In this document: positions 26,670-35,559 of the stretch, one piece after another
How positions within the stretch are numbered: position 1 is the stretch's first letter
Layout: every line of letters begins with the position of its first letter
Assembly: GCF_000210295.1 (NCBI RefSeq)
Contig: NC_026742.1
Location: 620,001 to 684,000, forward strand
Origin: Trypanosoma brucei gambiense DAL972
Lineage: Eukaryota; Euglenozoa; Kinetoplastea; Trypanosomatida; Trypanosomatidae
Length of the DNA: 64,000 nucleotides
Direction: 5' to 3'
Program-made: the position numbers and the translations under genes
The notes under the pieces: generated by a model
Database searches by the model: none
What the model saw: only the letters and a program-made list of their open reading frames with translations
Told to the model about the DNA's origin: nothing

Positions 26670-29666
26670 ATGGACTCACCTGAAGCATGCCGGGTGCAAC
26701 GATTCCGGCGCACATCTTCCTCCCGGGACAGTTTTAACATTCCCACCTACGTACGTACTGTGCCCTCTGCCCTTGTAGAGGCTCTCACCGCCCCGCGGGA
26801 GAAGTTCGAGCGCTACCACAGATCCTCCCTTACTGATGGAAGTAAAGGACCCCGAGAAACGTCTCAGAAAGTCAACCAAGGCACACAGACAAACCCCATT
26901 GCGTCTGATTCGAAGGCCACGCAGTTTAGTGGTTCGATTTCGGATTGTGAAGCGGTTGCCCCTTTAGGTAGCAAAGCGGTGACCGCACCCCCACGTGACG
27001 CCACGACGCCGGAGGGAGAGGAAGTGCCAATGCGAACAACGGAGTCCAGTGCTAAACCTTCAACAAACATCACTGAAGAGCGAAGTGAAGTAGAAGAGGC
27101 CAAAACTAATGACAACATCACGAGATGTATTCCGTATGACCCAGAGGGCACGGTGCTCGCCATGCAGCGACTCCGGGATGTCAAACACCGTTGCCCTGCA
27201 AAAATTGCGAACTGCCTACAGAAGATCAACAAAGAAATCGCAGAGAAACTGACCAACGCAGGGGAAGCATTGTCTGCCTCTCCCTCCACGTCTTTATCAT
27301 CGGTTACTGTCTCTGGACCTGACGGACGCCAACGAACTGGACCCCCCGCACCTCTCGCTGCGCTTCCTGAGCCGTGGGAGGATCGTTTGGATGCTCCCAT
27401 CGCGGTGTCCAATACGTTAGGAAGAAAGCGCGGTCTCTTTGGTGACGTAGAGCGGAAGGAACTTCACCATCACGTGATTTCTATCCTCAATCGCGTAGCC
27501 GGAGACGCGACTAAGTATCGTGAGGTGAAGAATGAATTGTTACGGCTGCCAATACCCGAGGCAAGCGATGAAATGCTGAAGAACATTGTTAATGTCTTCT
27601 TCATGAAGGCTGTAAGAGAGCAGCATTTCGCGAACCTCTACGCCGACCTTGTAGTGGAGTTGTGCAAGGTACCAGAGGGTCAACGGATTGTAGGCAACAA
27701 GTCGCAGAGCCTTGAATTTCGTATGCGACAGCAGCTCCTTTCTCGATGCCAGGAAGAGTTTCAGCGCTTAGAGGAGAAAAACATAGAGACTGCTAACCAA
27801 GGTGGAGAGGACCGCAATACACAGAGTGCGGATGAGAGTTTTAAGGAGCGTAGGGACCGTGCATGCGGTATTGTGGCGTTCGTTGGCCAGCTTTTCTTGC
27901 GTCACATTGTTACGGAGAAGGTAATCATGCAAATTTTAACCACAACAACTGCGGGACACTATGGAAGAGAAGGACTCGTTATGCCGCCCCCATACACACC
28001 ATCGGAGGGACAGATGGATGAGTTAGTTAAACTTCTAGGTATTGTCGACTCGGCGTTCTTTGCCACGCCCCTTGGTTCTTCTATGCTAGTAGTGTTTACC
28101 GATATCATGGTGCATTGGTCGCAGCATCACCCTGTACTGCGTATTAGACTGCTCCTGCTTTCCGTTGTTGAACGGCTCCAAAAAAAAATAGGCGAGCAAA
28201 ACGCTGCGGCGCAACAGCAGCGCCAACAACAACAACAACAACCGCCGGGTCAGACACGCCAGTCTGCGTTTGAGGGCAAACGCCCACCAAATTCTGTTGG
28301 CGATTCGCAGCGACCCGTTAGTCCCTCCAGTGGAGGTAACTCCCCGCTCAGTGTTTCGGGTGTTCCGGCAGCGGTTTCAGTAGCTGGCGTGGAGGTCGCG
28401 GCAAGGCCAATCCAACCACCCCCTGCTGCCCGCAATAGTTTAATCCCCGCCCCGCGCAGTGCGGCGTCGCGCCAGAGTAGCATTGTGGTTACGACCCCGC
28501 TTACTTCTACCGTGAGTACCTCCTTCGCAGTTAAGCAAGTGGCTACAACGGAAACTGTGGCAACTTACATGCATAACGTTACGCGGTGTGACTGCACCGT
28601 TGATATGGTCGTTGACGAAATCGCCAACGCATTTGAGAACGTCATAAGTGTTGTTGTTGTGTGGACGGAGCGCTGTCTGACGGTTGTGAAGACGGCAAAG
28701 CAACGAGTTCTGTTTGGCCCTTTTCTTTGTTCCGTAGAGCGGCAGTGCGGGGGAACGTTGAAAGAGAAACTCCGCCAGGTGGCCATGGATGCTTTTCGTA
28801 ATGCAGTTCGGCAGAAGCTGTACGAGGATTTAGCAATCTTCAAGTATTGGACAGAGATGATCTGCAGTGATACAGCGCGAGAGGTGCTGGACGAAACCCT
28901 ACTAAATGAGGGTCTAGACTGTGTAATGTCATTTGATCGATCGGCCGTGAGGATATATTTGCGCGACGTAGCCATGCAATTGCAGCAGCGGTCATCTGGC
29001 CCACAGCGCGAACCAAGCCTCGAGAAGAATGATTTCATTCGATATCGTCCATTGCAGGTTATTCACGCAAATACCGCGGAGTCTGGAGTTGAGCCAATAC
29101 TGGCCTTAATTGACTATCCTGATGTGCGAAAACAATCCATCGAGATTGACTTATATTGCACAATAGTGACTGACAATCCACCCAAGAATGTCCTATTTGA
29201 CTCCTTGGCGAGTTCTCCGTGTTTGGAGTCTCCATTAGCTGCTGCAGAGGTTTTCAGTGCCCTGTTGCATGCGTGGCTTAAGAGTGGCTTCGCGAATTCC
29301 ATTCAAGATCATGTTGACATATGTTTACTTGCCGTCAACAACCGAGATCGGGCTACGCGTGAGATCCTTTTGCTGATGGAACTCTATTCTGTGCTGAAGA
29401 ATGTTGTTCCACCTTCGACGAGGTCGATTGAAATGGGAGAGATTGCGTTGAAGGTGTTGAAAAAAGGACTTGTCACGGAGGAAACGAGGGTGCGCGCTTA
29501 CAACTATTTGGAGCCACTAGAAAGAAATCCGCATCACTTTATTGGTATACCACCCGGTTCTATCGCACGTTCCGAATTTGAAAGCAGCAAGCCGGGTATC
29601 AGCACACTTAAGGAGAGGAAATCTCACTCAGGCAATGGTTCTTCGGGCGCTGTGAGGCGGGTTTAG
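26670..29666 (+). CDS. EIF4G2: Eukaryotic translation initiation factor 4G, kinetoplastid type (probably EIF4G2)
   Basis: A 998-aa scaffold of the cap-binding complex. Residues 1-150 are low-complexity and probably hold short eIF4E-binding motifs, which I could not pick out with certainty. The MIF4G domain runs from about residue 255 to 505: it starts at GDVERKELHHHVISILNRV and includes NIVNVFFMKAVREQHFANLY and ACGIVAFVGQLFLRHIV, the typical eIF4A-binding helical repeats. A Gln tract (QQQRQQQQQQPP, from about residue 513) and a Pro/Ser-rich linker separate it from a second helical domain, about residues 625-985. Kinetoplastids have several eIF4G paralogues. I assign EIF4G2 from recalled length and gene neighbourhood; the eIF4G family call is strong, the paralogue number is not. 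Confidence 0.82.
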   Translation: MDSPEACRVQRFRRTSSSRDSFNIPTYVRTVPSALVEALTAPREKFERYHRSSLTDGSKGPRETSQKVNQGTQTNPIASDSKATQFSGSISDCEAVAPLGSKAVTAPPRDATTPEGEEVPMRTTESSAKPSTNITEERSEVEEAKTNDNITRCIPYDPEGTVLAMQRLRDVKHRCPAKIANCLQKINKEIAEKLTNAGEALSASPSTSLSSVTVSGPDGRQRTGPPAPLAALPEPWEDRLDAPIAVSNTLGRKRGLFGDVERKELHHHVISILNRVAGDATKYREVKNELLRLPIPEASDEMLKNIVNVFFMKAVREQHFANLYADLVVELCKVPEGQRIVGNKSQSLEFRMRQQLLSRCQEEFQRLEEKNIETANQGGEDRNTQSADESFKERRDRACGIVAFVGQLFLRHIVTEKVIMQILTTTTAGHYGREGLVMPPPYTPSEGQMDELVKLLGIVDSAFFATPLGSSMLVVFTDIMVHWSQHHPVLRIRLLLLSVVERLQKKIGEQNAAAQQQRQQQQQQPPGQTRQSAFEGKRPPNSVGDSQRPVSPSSGGNSPLSVSGVPAAVSVAGVEVAARPIQPPPAARNSLIPAPRSAASRQSSIVVTTPLTSTVSTSFAVKQVATTETVATYMHNVTRCDCTVDMVVDEIANAFENVISVVVVWTERCLTVVKTAKQRVLFGPFLCSVERQCGGTLKEKLRQVAMDAFRNAVRQKLYEDLAIFKYWTEMICSDTAREVLDETLLNEGLDCVMSFDRSAVRIYLRDVAMQLQQRSSGPQREPSLEKNDFIRYRPLQVIHANTAESGVEPILALIDYPDVRKQSIEIDLYCTIVTDNPPKNVLFDSLASSPCLESPLAAAEVFSALLHAWLKSGFANSIQDHVDICLLAVNNRDRATREILLLMELYSVLKNVVPPSTRSIEMGEIALKVLKKGLVTEETRVRAYNYLEPLERNPHHFIGIPPGSIARSEFESSKPGISTLKERKSHSGNGSSGAVRRV

Positions 29667-32215
29667 GCGTTGGGACGTTAGACAGTCTAATGACACTGTT
29701 TGTGTGATTTGTTTGTATTTGTTTGTGAAGGAATAAGGTGATAAAAAGAGAGGAAAAAGAAAGAGCCACACGGAGACGCTTTTGTCTTCTCTTCTCTTCT
29801 CTTGCCTTTGCTTTTTTTTTTTTTAAGGTAGAGAAATGGTTGTGCTGCAGAGAAGGAGATAAAGGGACGGAAGAATTGGAGATATGGGATAAAAGAAGAA
29901 ACACACGCAAAAAAGGAATGAGGAAGGGGGGGAGGAGAGGGGGTTAACAGGTCACTCGTTATAATAACGTACCGCTTGGTTTCTTTTGGGGAAGCACATG
30001 CCATAATTTCTCTTTCTCACTTTTTTTTTTTTCGTATATATATATATATATAACTTGTGTGTCTTTTCGTCGTTAGTTGCGTATCGGGGTGCATGTAGGG
30101 GAAGTGCAGATGTGGAGTGCCACTCTTTTTTGCCGCTCGCGATACGTGGCGTTAGACTGAAAGTGATATTTTTTGCGGCATCTCTGTGTACGCTTACTCA
30201 TCTGCGCTTGAAACTGCATAATCCCACGAGTGACGAAAAGAGAGAGACGGATAAAAGGAATGAATGAATGAATGAAAAAAAAACACTGAAAATACGAATA
30301 GAAGAAGAGAGGTTGAAGAGATTTTGTCATGTTATCTTTGTTGCGTATTAGTGGCAGCTTATTTCCTTTGTGGTGGCAACAGGTTTCAATTTTTTCCTTT
30401 TTTTTTCATTTCATCACTTACCGTTTTTTATTTATTTTAATTTGTTAACGGTCTGTCGCTGCTGCGTGTTTTCGATAGCTATGAGTTGTTACTGATCCTC
30501 CTTCCACCTCCAGAAAAAGGAACAAAATAAGGTAAACAAAACGACCACCGGAGGGGAATTGGGAAGTAAAAGCAGAGAAAAGAGAAAATAAATTTAGGGG
30601 CTGATTGATGGAGTGTTCGAGAGGTTTCGTGGCGGAATAAATTAACGTGAACAACAACTTCATCGTGAAAAGCAAAGCAAAAGGAAGAAGGCAAAACAAA
30701 ACAGAATGGGGAAAAGAAGGGCAAAACTTTTTTATTTGTATACATTTGCGCTTGTGTTTGTGTCTGTTTGAGGGTGCGTACAAGAGGAAAATGATATTAA
30801 TAATATTTAAAATCTTAACGAAGGGGCCGACGTGACGGCAGAGTTCTCCCAGGGGACAAACGTAAGCTCACACACACGCACATCAAATACACATACACAT
30901 ACATATGCATGGCGGGGGAAGAAAGCAAAAACAACAGCAAATAAACACATAAATTAGAAGGAGAGATTTTATTCAAAGGAAAATATGATGGAAACGGACG
31001 CAGTCCTTCCACCGCAGGAGGAGGAACTTCAAGTCTTGTTTTTCTTTTTATTCTTTCTGTTCTGTTTGTCGGCCCCGTTTCCGCGTTATTTTTGTTTGTT
31101 ATTTTTGCGTTTTTTTTTTGTGAACCAACAACGAAAGACTCTGAAATGTATTTTTGGAGCCATTTTACCGTTGTCGCATTACGTGTGTGTTCTTTTTTTT
31201 AAAAAAATGATTAGCTTACCCGAATGTCGACTTTCCTTTGCTTGTTCAGCCCTTTTACCTTCCGTTTCCTTCAACAAAAAGAGAGGAAGAAAAGTTAAAC
31301 TGTTTCTTGTTTACTGTGTTGACGTATATATATATATTTGCCCTCTTTTCGTTAGTCCCTTCTTTTTTTCCTTTTATTGTCTTTCTGTCTCTTTGCGCCC
31401 ATTTTTTTTAAATTCTTCTGCTGTTAGTTTCCCCCTTTCCTTTCCCTTAACTTTTCTTTTATCTTCATTCCTCACTCTCCGCTGTGTCTTTGGGATGTGT
31501 TGCGAATTGAGTAGATGGAGAGGGTGCGATCAAAATGTATGTGTTTGTGCGTATACGGAGATGTTGTGGTAAACCGTAGTTGTGAGGTAACTGTTATCAC
31601 AAGCGTTGTTAATTTTGCCGGGGCATTGTAACAATCACGACGAATGATTTCCATCGTTTGATTGGATGAATCTATATGTGCGTCATTACGAACCCTCCCC
31701 TTTTCGCTTCTTCTAAAATATCTGAAATATATATATATACATAAATGTTTATTCATACGCGAACGTGCGCGTCTTTGTTTGCTTTATCAGGGTCACGCCC
31801 TCGGTATCCTGTGCTATCTTTTTTTCTCATGTTATGAACCAGACGGTGAAGGTTAATTGCGTTTCTTTCCTCACTTTTTCCTATTGCATTTCAATGGGTC
31901 GCGTAGTAGTGTCAACCGGGCATTTACATATTTAAGTACACATATCTACGTAGGCCTGACTCTTTCTTTCTTTGGAGAGTTCGCGCTACTGCAAAGATAC
32001 AGTTGCGGGACCGCTGCCGGTTTTAGCTGCTTTTACCGTCAAAGCTTGTCCTAATTGTCACAGCTTCCCTCGTAAGTGGATCGAGCTTTGTGTACGTGAA
32101 CTTAAGATTCTTCGGAACATTCTCTCACAAAGTAGTTCACAGGTTAGGAGGGAAGAAAAGGGGTTTTGAATTGGCGCTGCAACGGCGTAGTGACTCGTAG
32201 CGCTGCACGACCACT

Positions 32216-32233
32216 TGTAGCTTGCAAGCTACA
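32216..32233. repeat. 18-bp perfect palindrome upstream of the CorA-like gene
   Basis: The sequence TGTAGCTTGCAAGCTACA is its own reverse complement. It lies about 45 bases upstream of the predicted splice acceptor at 32278-32279. Confidence 0.85.
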
Positions 32234-32279
32234 CTTTTACTTATTATTATTATTAAATACGCTCCTTTTGCCGCCTAAG
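32234..32279 (+). promoter_or_regulatory. Predicted trans-splice acceptor of the CorA-like gene
   Basis: A TTA repeat and the tract GCTCCTTTTGCCGCCT lead to AAG (AG 32278-32279). Only seven bases separate it from the ATG at 32287. Confidence 0.6.
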
Positions 32280-32286
32280 GTACTAA

Positions 32287-34311
32287 ATGAGTGGATCGTT
32301 GAACGTGGAGCAGGGGCCGCGTGAAGCGTCACCGGGATCGGCGACACTGTTGGATTCACCGGCGGCAACAGGAATGAGTACCCGCCACGCAGAGCAAGTG
32401 GTTCAGAGTATCAAAGTCTTGTATGAGCTTCATAAAAGCGGTGCCCTTTCACTCGAGGAATTCAACGCAGCAAAACAGCAAATCCTGTTTCCACCTCATT
32501 CGTTACTATCGGTGTCGGGACGGTCAAGTGAGGTAGGGCATGCAGAATACGTGAGAAGTAGGCACATCAAAAAAAGGGAAAACCGCGGTAGCAAACGCGG
32601 TTCAAGTCACTGGAGCAGCACGAGCAGCAGCAGTAGCAGTATCAGCACAGTTAGTAACTTTATGGTCGCACCCCGCCCGAGAGTGTGGTTGCCCCTCGTT
32701 GATGAAGGATCTGGCGATGGTGTAAATCATGACGCCGTAATGAAAGAGGAGTTAGATGAGGGATTCCTCTCTGGACCCGTGGATAAGGCGGGATACTACT
32801 CGCTTCGGTCAAGAACTCTATCCCAGGACCGGGGAAGACCCTGTGCGCCGCCGAGCAGCAACGGCCATGGGAGCAACCTAAAGCGTTATGGTACATTTAG
32901 GCCCCCATGGCCCGTCGTGATTGGTGACACCAGCATCCCCAAAGAATCTGTTCGGGCACCGATGCTCCCCGTCAATCAAGTGTTTGTGGAATACTTCAAC
33001 TGCCGCGGCGAGCGGGGTCAAACGTTTAGCAGCGTGGAACTCAAGGAACATCAGTTGCGTCCACCCCTCTTTCTTCATAAGCGGTTTGCTACAGGGCAGC
33101 GTGAGAGGGTACCGGAGGCGCTAAGTACTTTGGCCCATACGCAGGAACTGGTTCCGTCTGAGTCTGCAGTTTTGCATGAAGAATATCCAGCAGCAGAGCC
33201 GCCGGGTGCCCCTTCCGTATCGGGGAACTCCAGTTTAGAGTTGTGCCTTAACTGGTATTGGGTAGATATGGTGGGTCGTGACCCCTCGGAGGTAATGTAC
33301 AAAAATGCTCTCCGTCATTTGACGAAGCAGTTTGATATTGCAGAATCTTTTCTACTGGACCGCGAGCACCCTCTGGTGTTACCGCAGATTTGCAGTTCCC
33401 CTGAGGATCCCTCGCAGTTCCTAATTTGCCTCCGTGTTGCCACAGCTAAAATTGCGCTCGATGATGACAGTGTAAAGGAACTTACGAACCGCTGGATTCT
33501 CGTGGTAGATCTGAAGCGAAAGGTTGTCATCACCATCCACCGCATGGATAGTTCGTATATTGCCAACATGCGCTATCACTGGAAATCATTGATGGAACGA
33601 AGTGACATATCGTTCGAAGAGTTTCTTGTGAGGATCATGCATGACGCGGTCTGTACATACACCAGCCATCTAATTGCCCACTCCGATATTCTCGAGAAGT
33701 GTGAGGCAAAGCTCTTTGTTTCCAGTCGCAGGGGGACAAATAATGTTCCGGGTACCGAGTACAGCGCTAGCAAGCAGCATGCTGAAGGGAGGATCTTCTC
33801 ACTTTTTGTCGATGGTTCCTCATCACCGTTTCTCTTGAAGTTGATGGATACAAAAAATAAAGAGCCGATGGATAAGGGGCTCATGAACATTTTCCTTTAT
33901 CATTTACATCGTCGTGCGAGTGTTCACCACCGTGTACTTAATATGACGAGGGTAGTGCTTTCCGAGAGCTTCACAAAACTTGGACTTTGCAGTAAGGAAT
34001 ATGCGGATGAGATGTGTGTACACTGCATAGAGCTGATCGACCGCGCGCTAGAAATTTGCGATGATGCCAAAACTCTCCTCGACATGCATATTTCTTTGCA
34101 ATCGTTTCGAACGAACGAACTAATGGCGCTTCTAACGAAATTTTCGGCCTTCTTCACACCTAGTTCTTTCCTTGCCGCAGTGTATGGTATGAATTTTCCC
34201 CACATACCTGAGTTGCAATGGGCATGGGGCTATCCATGCTATTGGTTGGCATGTATTGTGGCTTGTGTCCTCATATATCTTTACATGTACCGACGAGGAC
34301 TTCTGGAGTAG
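32287..34311 (+). CDS. CorA/Mrs2-type divalent cation transporter with SHOCT-like N-terminus
   Basis: A 674-aa membrane protein. The C-terminus has the CorA signature GMN (VYGMNFPHIPEL) after a first hydrophobic helix (FTPSSFLAAVYGMNF), followed by a second membrane helix (CYWLACIVACVLIYLYMY) and a short basic tail; this two-helix ending is diagnostic of CorA/Mrs2/Alr1 magnesium channels. The long central part (residues about 310-620) matches the cytosolic funnel helices, including LDRALEICDDAKTL-type coiled coils. Residues 38-63 (IKVLYELHKSGALSLEEFNAAKQQIL, split for length) resemble a SHOCT domain, a short helical hairpin usually found in bacterial proteins. A Ser run (SSTSSSSSSIS) lies near 112. 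The membrane it occupies is not evident; no presequence is visible. Confidence 0.83.
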   Translation: MSGSLNVEQGPREASPGSATLLDSPAATGMSTRHAEQVVQSIKVLYELHKSGALSLEEFNAAKQQILFPPHSLLSVSGRSSEVGHAEYVRSRHIKKRENRGSKRGSSHWSSTSSSSSSISTVSNFMVAPRPRVWLPLVDEGSGDGVNHDAVMKEELDEGFLSGPVDKAGYYSLRSRTLSQDRGRPCAPPSSNGHGSNLKRYGTFRPPWPVVIGDTSIPKESVRAPMLPVNQVFVEYFNCRGERGQTFSSVELKEHQLRPPLFLHKRFATGQRERVPEALSTLAHTQELVPSESAVLHEEYPAAEPPGAPSVSGNSSLELCLNWYWVDMVGRDPSEVMYKNALRHLTKQFDIAESFLLDREHPLVLPQICSSPEDPSQFLICLRVATAKIALDDDSVKELTNRWILVVDLKRKVVITIHRMDSSYIANMRYHWKSLMERSDISFEEFLVRIMHDAVCTYTSHLIAHSDILEKCEAKLFVSSRRGTNNVPGTEYSASKQHAEGRIFSLFVDGSSSPFLLKLMDTKNKEPMDKGLMNIFLYHLHRRASVHHRVLNMTRVVLSESFTKLGLCSKEYADEMCVHCIELIDRALEICDDAKTLLDMHISLQSFRTNELMALLTKFSAFFTPSSFLAAVYGMNFPHIPELQWAWGYPCYWLACIVACVLIYLYMYRRGLLE

Positions 34312-34651
34312 ATACCATGATTCTGTTGCCCGCGTCAACACCAAAAGAAAAGAAAGAAAGAAAAAAAAAAGAAGATCCAACTTGAAGGAGGCGATACCTC
34401 ATTTCTTCTTTCACTCTTTTACCGTTTATGATTTTTTTTTTGTTACTTTTGGGAATCATGTAATTTCGCATTACGTGTTGTTGTTTTTTTTTTAAAATAA
34501 AAAAAGGGGGGTTCGTTCCACAGTGTGTGTTTGTGTGTGGATGGGCAGGAACGAAGTTTTTTAATTTAAAAAAAAAGCATATTTGTGTGCATCTGCGTGG
34601 CTGTTTGCATCTGTGCTTATATTTGGTCGCAATACCGATAGCAACACGAAG

Positions 34652-34673
34652 ATATATATATATATATATATAT
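34652..34673. repeat. (AT)n simple repeat
   Basis: Alternating A/T run of about 22 bases. A second, similar run lies at about 34947-34964. Confidence 0.9.
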
Positions 34674-35018
34674 TTGGAGGGCTGATGAGGAAGTTTGACG
34701 CCAAGTCATATGTGTGAAGTCCGTTATACTTTGATTTGTTTCACATATTCCTCTCCCTTCAATCTCTTCGTAAGCGTTAATGCGCCTTCTTTGTTCATAC
34801 TGCTGCTTACCACGTGGTCCCGAAATGTCACCGCCACCCTTATCACTATTCGAACTACCGTGCTCAGCAAAACTAAAAATAAGTGGTCGAATGAACATAA
34901 CTTTCTTCTGTTGTCTTTTCTCCTTTACCTTCTCTGTGTCATATCAATATATATATATATATATCTCCTGTTCTTGTTTTTATTAGTGACCGTCCCCCAC
35001 TGCTAGTGTCAGTTGTAT

Positions 35019-35027
35019 ACATATATA

Positions 35028-35067
<40 letters not shown>

Positions 35068-35071
35068 TATA
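35019..35071. repeat. (AT)n simple repeat, the longest in the window
   Basis: About 53 bases of alternating A/T with interruptions (AAAC, AC). It can form a cruciform or hairpin and lies about 490 bases upstream of the USP7-like ORF. Confidence 0.9.
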
Positions 35072-35419
35072 CTTAGGCTCGTTAGTTATATTTTACCTTA
35101 ATTGCCGTTGTGGTTGTTCCAAACATTTTGTTTCTATTTGGAGGCAAAGAAAACACAAATACGCACACGAGCACCCAAATATATTACATAAAAGGGGAAA
35201 GACGTTGACAGCGAAGAAGAGAGGGAGTGTGTAAAATATATAGTGGAGAGAGGTTGGTAACAAAAAAAATTGTAAAGAAATTCGCGTCTGTTTCTTTTTT
35301 TTTTTTGCAAGGGAGACCGTCGAAAGGAAGATAAGGATTTTTTTTTGTGTGTGAGTGTGTCGTTGGTGTGCGTGAAGCTGAGGAAGGTAAAAAAAAAAAA
35401 GTTCGTACCGTGTTACCGT

Positions 35420-35462
35420 AATTGCTTTACTTTTTTTTGTTTCTTTTCGCGATTTTTGTCAG
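35420..35462 (+). promoter_or_regulatory. Predicted trans-splice acceptor of the USP7-like gene
   Basis: A dense T/C tract ends in TTTTTGTCAG (AG 35461-35462). No ATG occurs in the 97 bases before 35560. Confidence 0.65.
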
Positions 35463-35559
35463 TAAGTTTGTTGTTGCATATACGTATATACTTGTATAAC
35501 GTAACCTCGCGCCTGTATATTACCTACAAGTGCACGTGCGTTGAACTTAACACAGTGCC

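Larger units (their letters stand above)
29667..32286 (+). other. Long intergenic region (2.6 kb) between eIF4G and the CorA-like gene
   Basis: No convincing gene. It alternates between purine-rich blocks (29740-29770, 29830-29945, 30500-30740) and pyrimidine-rich blocks (29780-29822, 31030-31480), with (AT)n runs at about 30034-30052, 31325-31338 and 31726-31740. A 195-codon frame at 30985 is Phe/Leu/Ser-rich and follows composition. An 18-bp perfect palindrome lies at 32216-32233, and a TTA repeat at about 32240-32256. Confidence 0.55.
34312..35559 (+). other. Intergenic region between the CorA-like and USP7-like genes
   Basis: No gene seen. It carries three (AT)n runs, T runs and A runs, and a pyrimidine tract that leads to the acceptor at 35461-35462. 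Confidence 0.55.

Noticed and set aside
30985..31572. A 195-codon ATG frame in the long gap after eIF4G
   Set aside because: The product is Phe/Leu/Ser/Cys-rich and follows the T-rich composition; it lacks any domain-like pattern.
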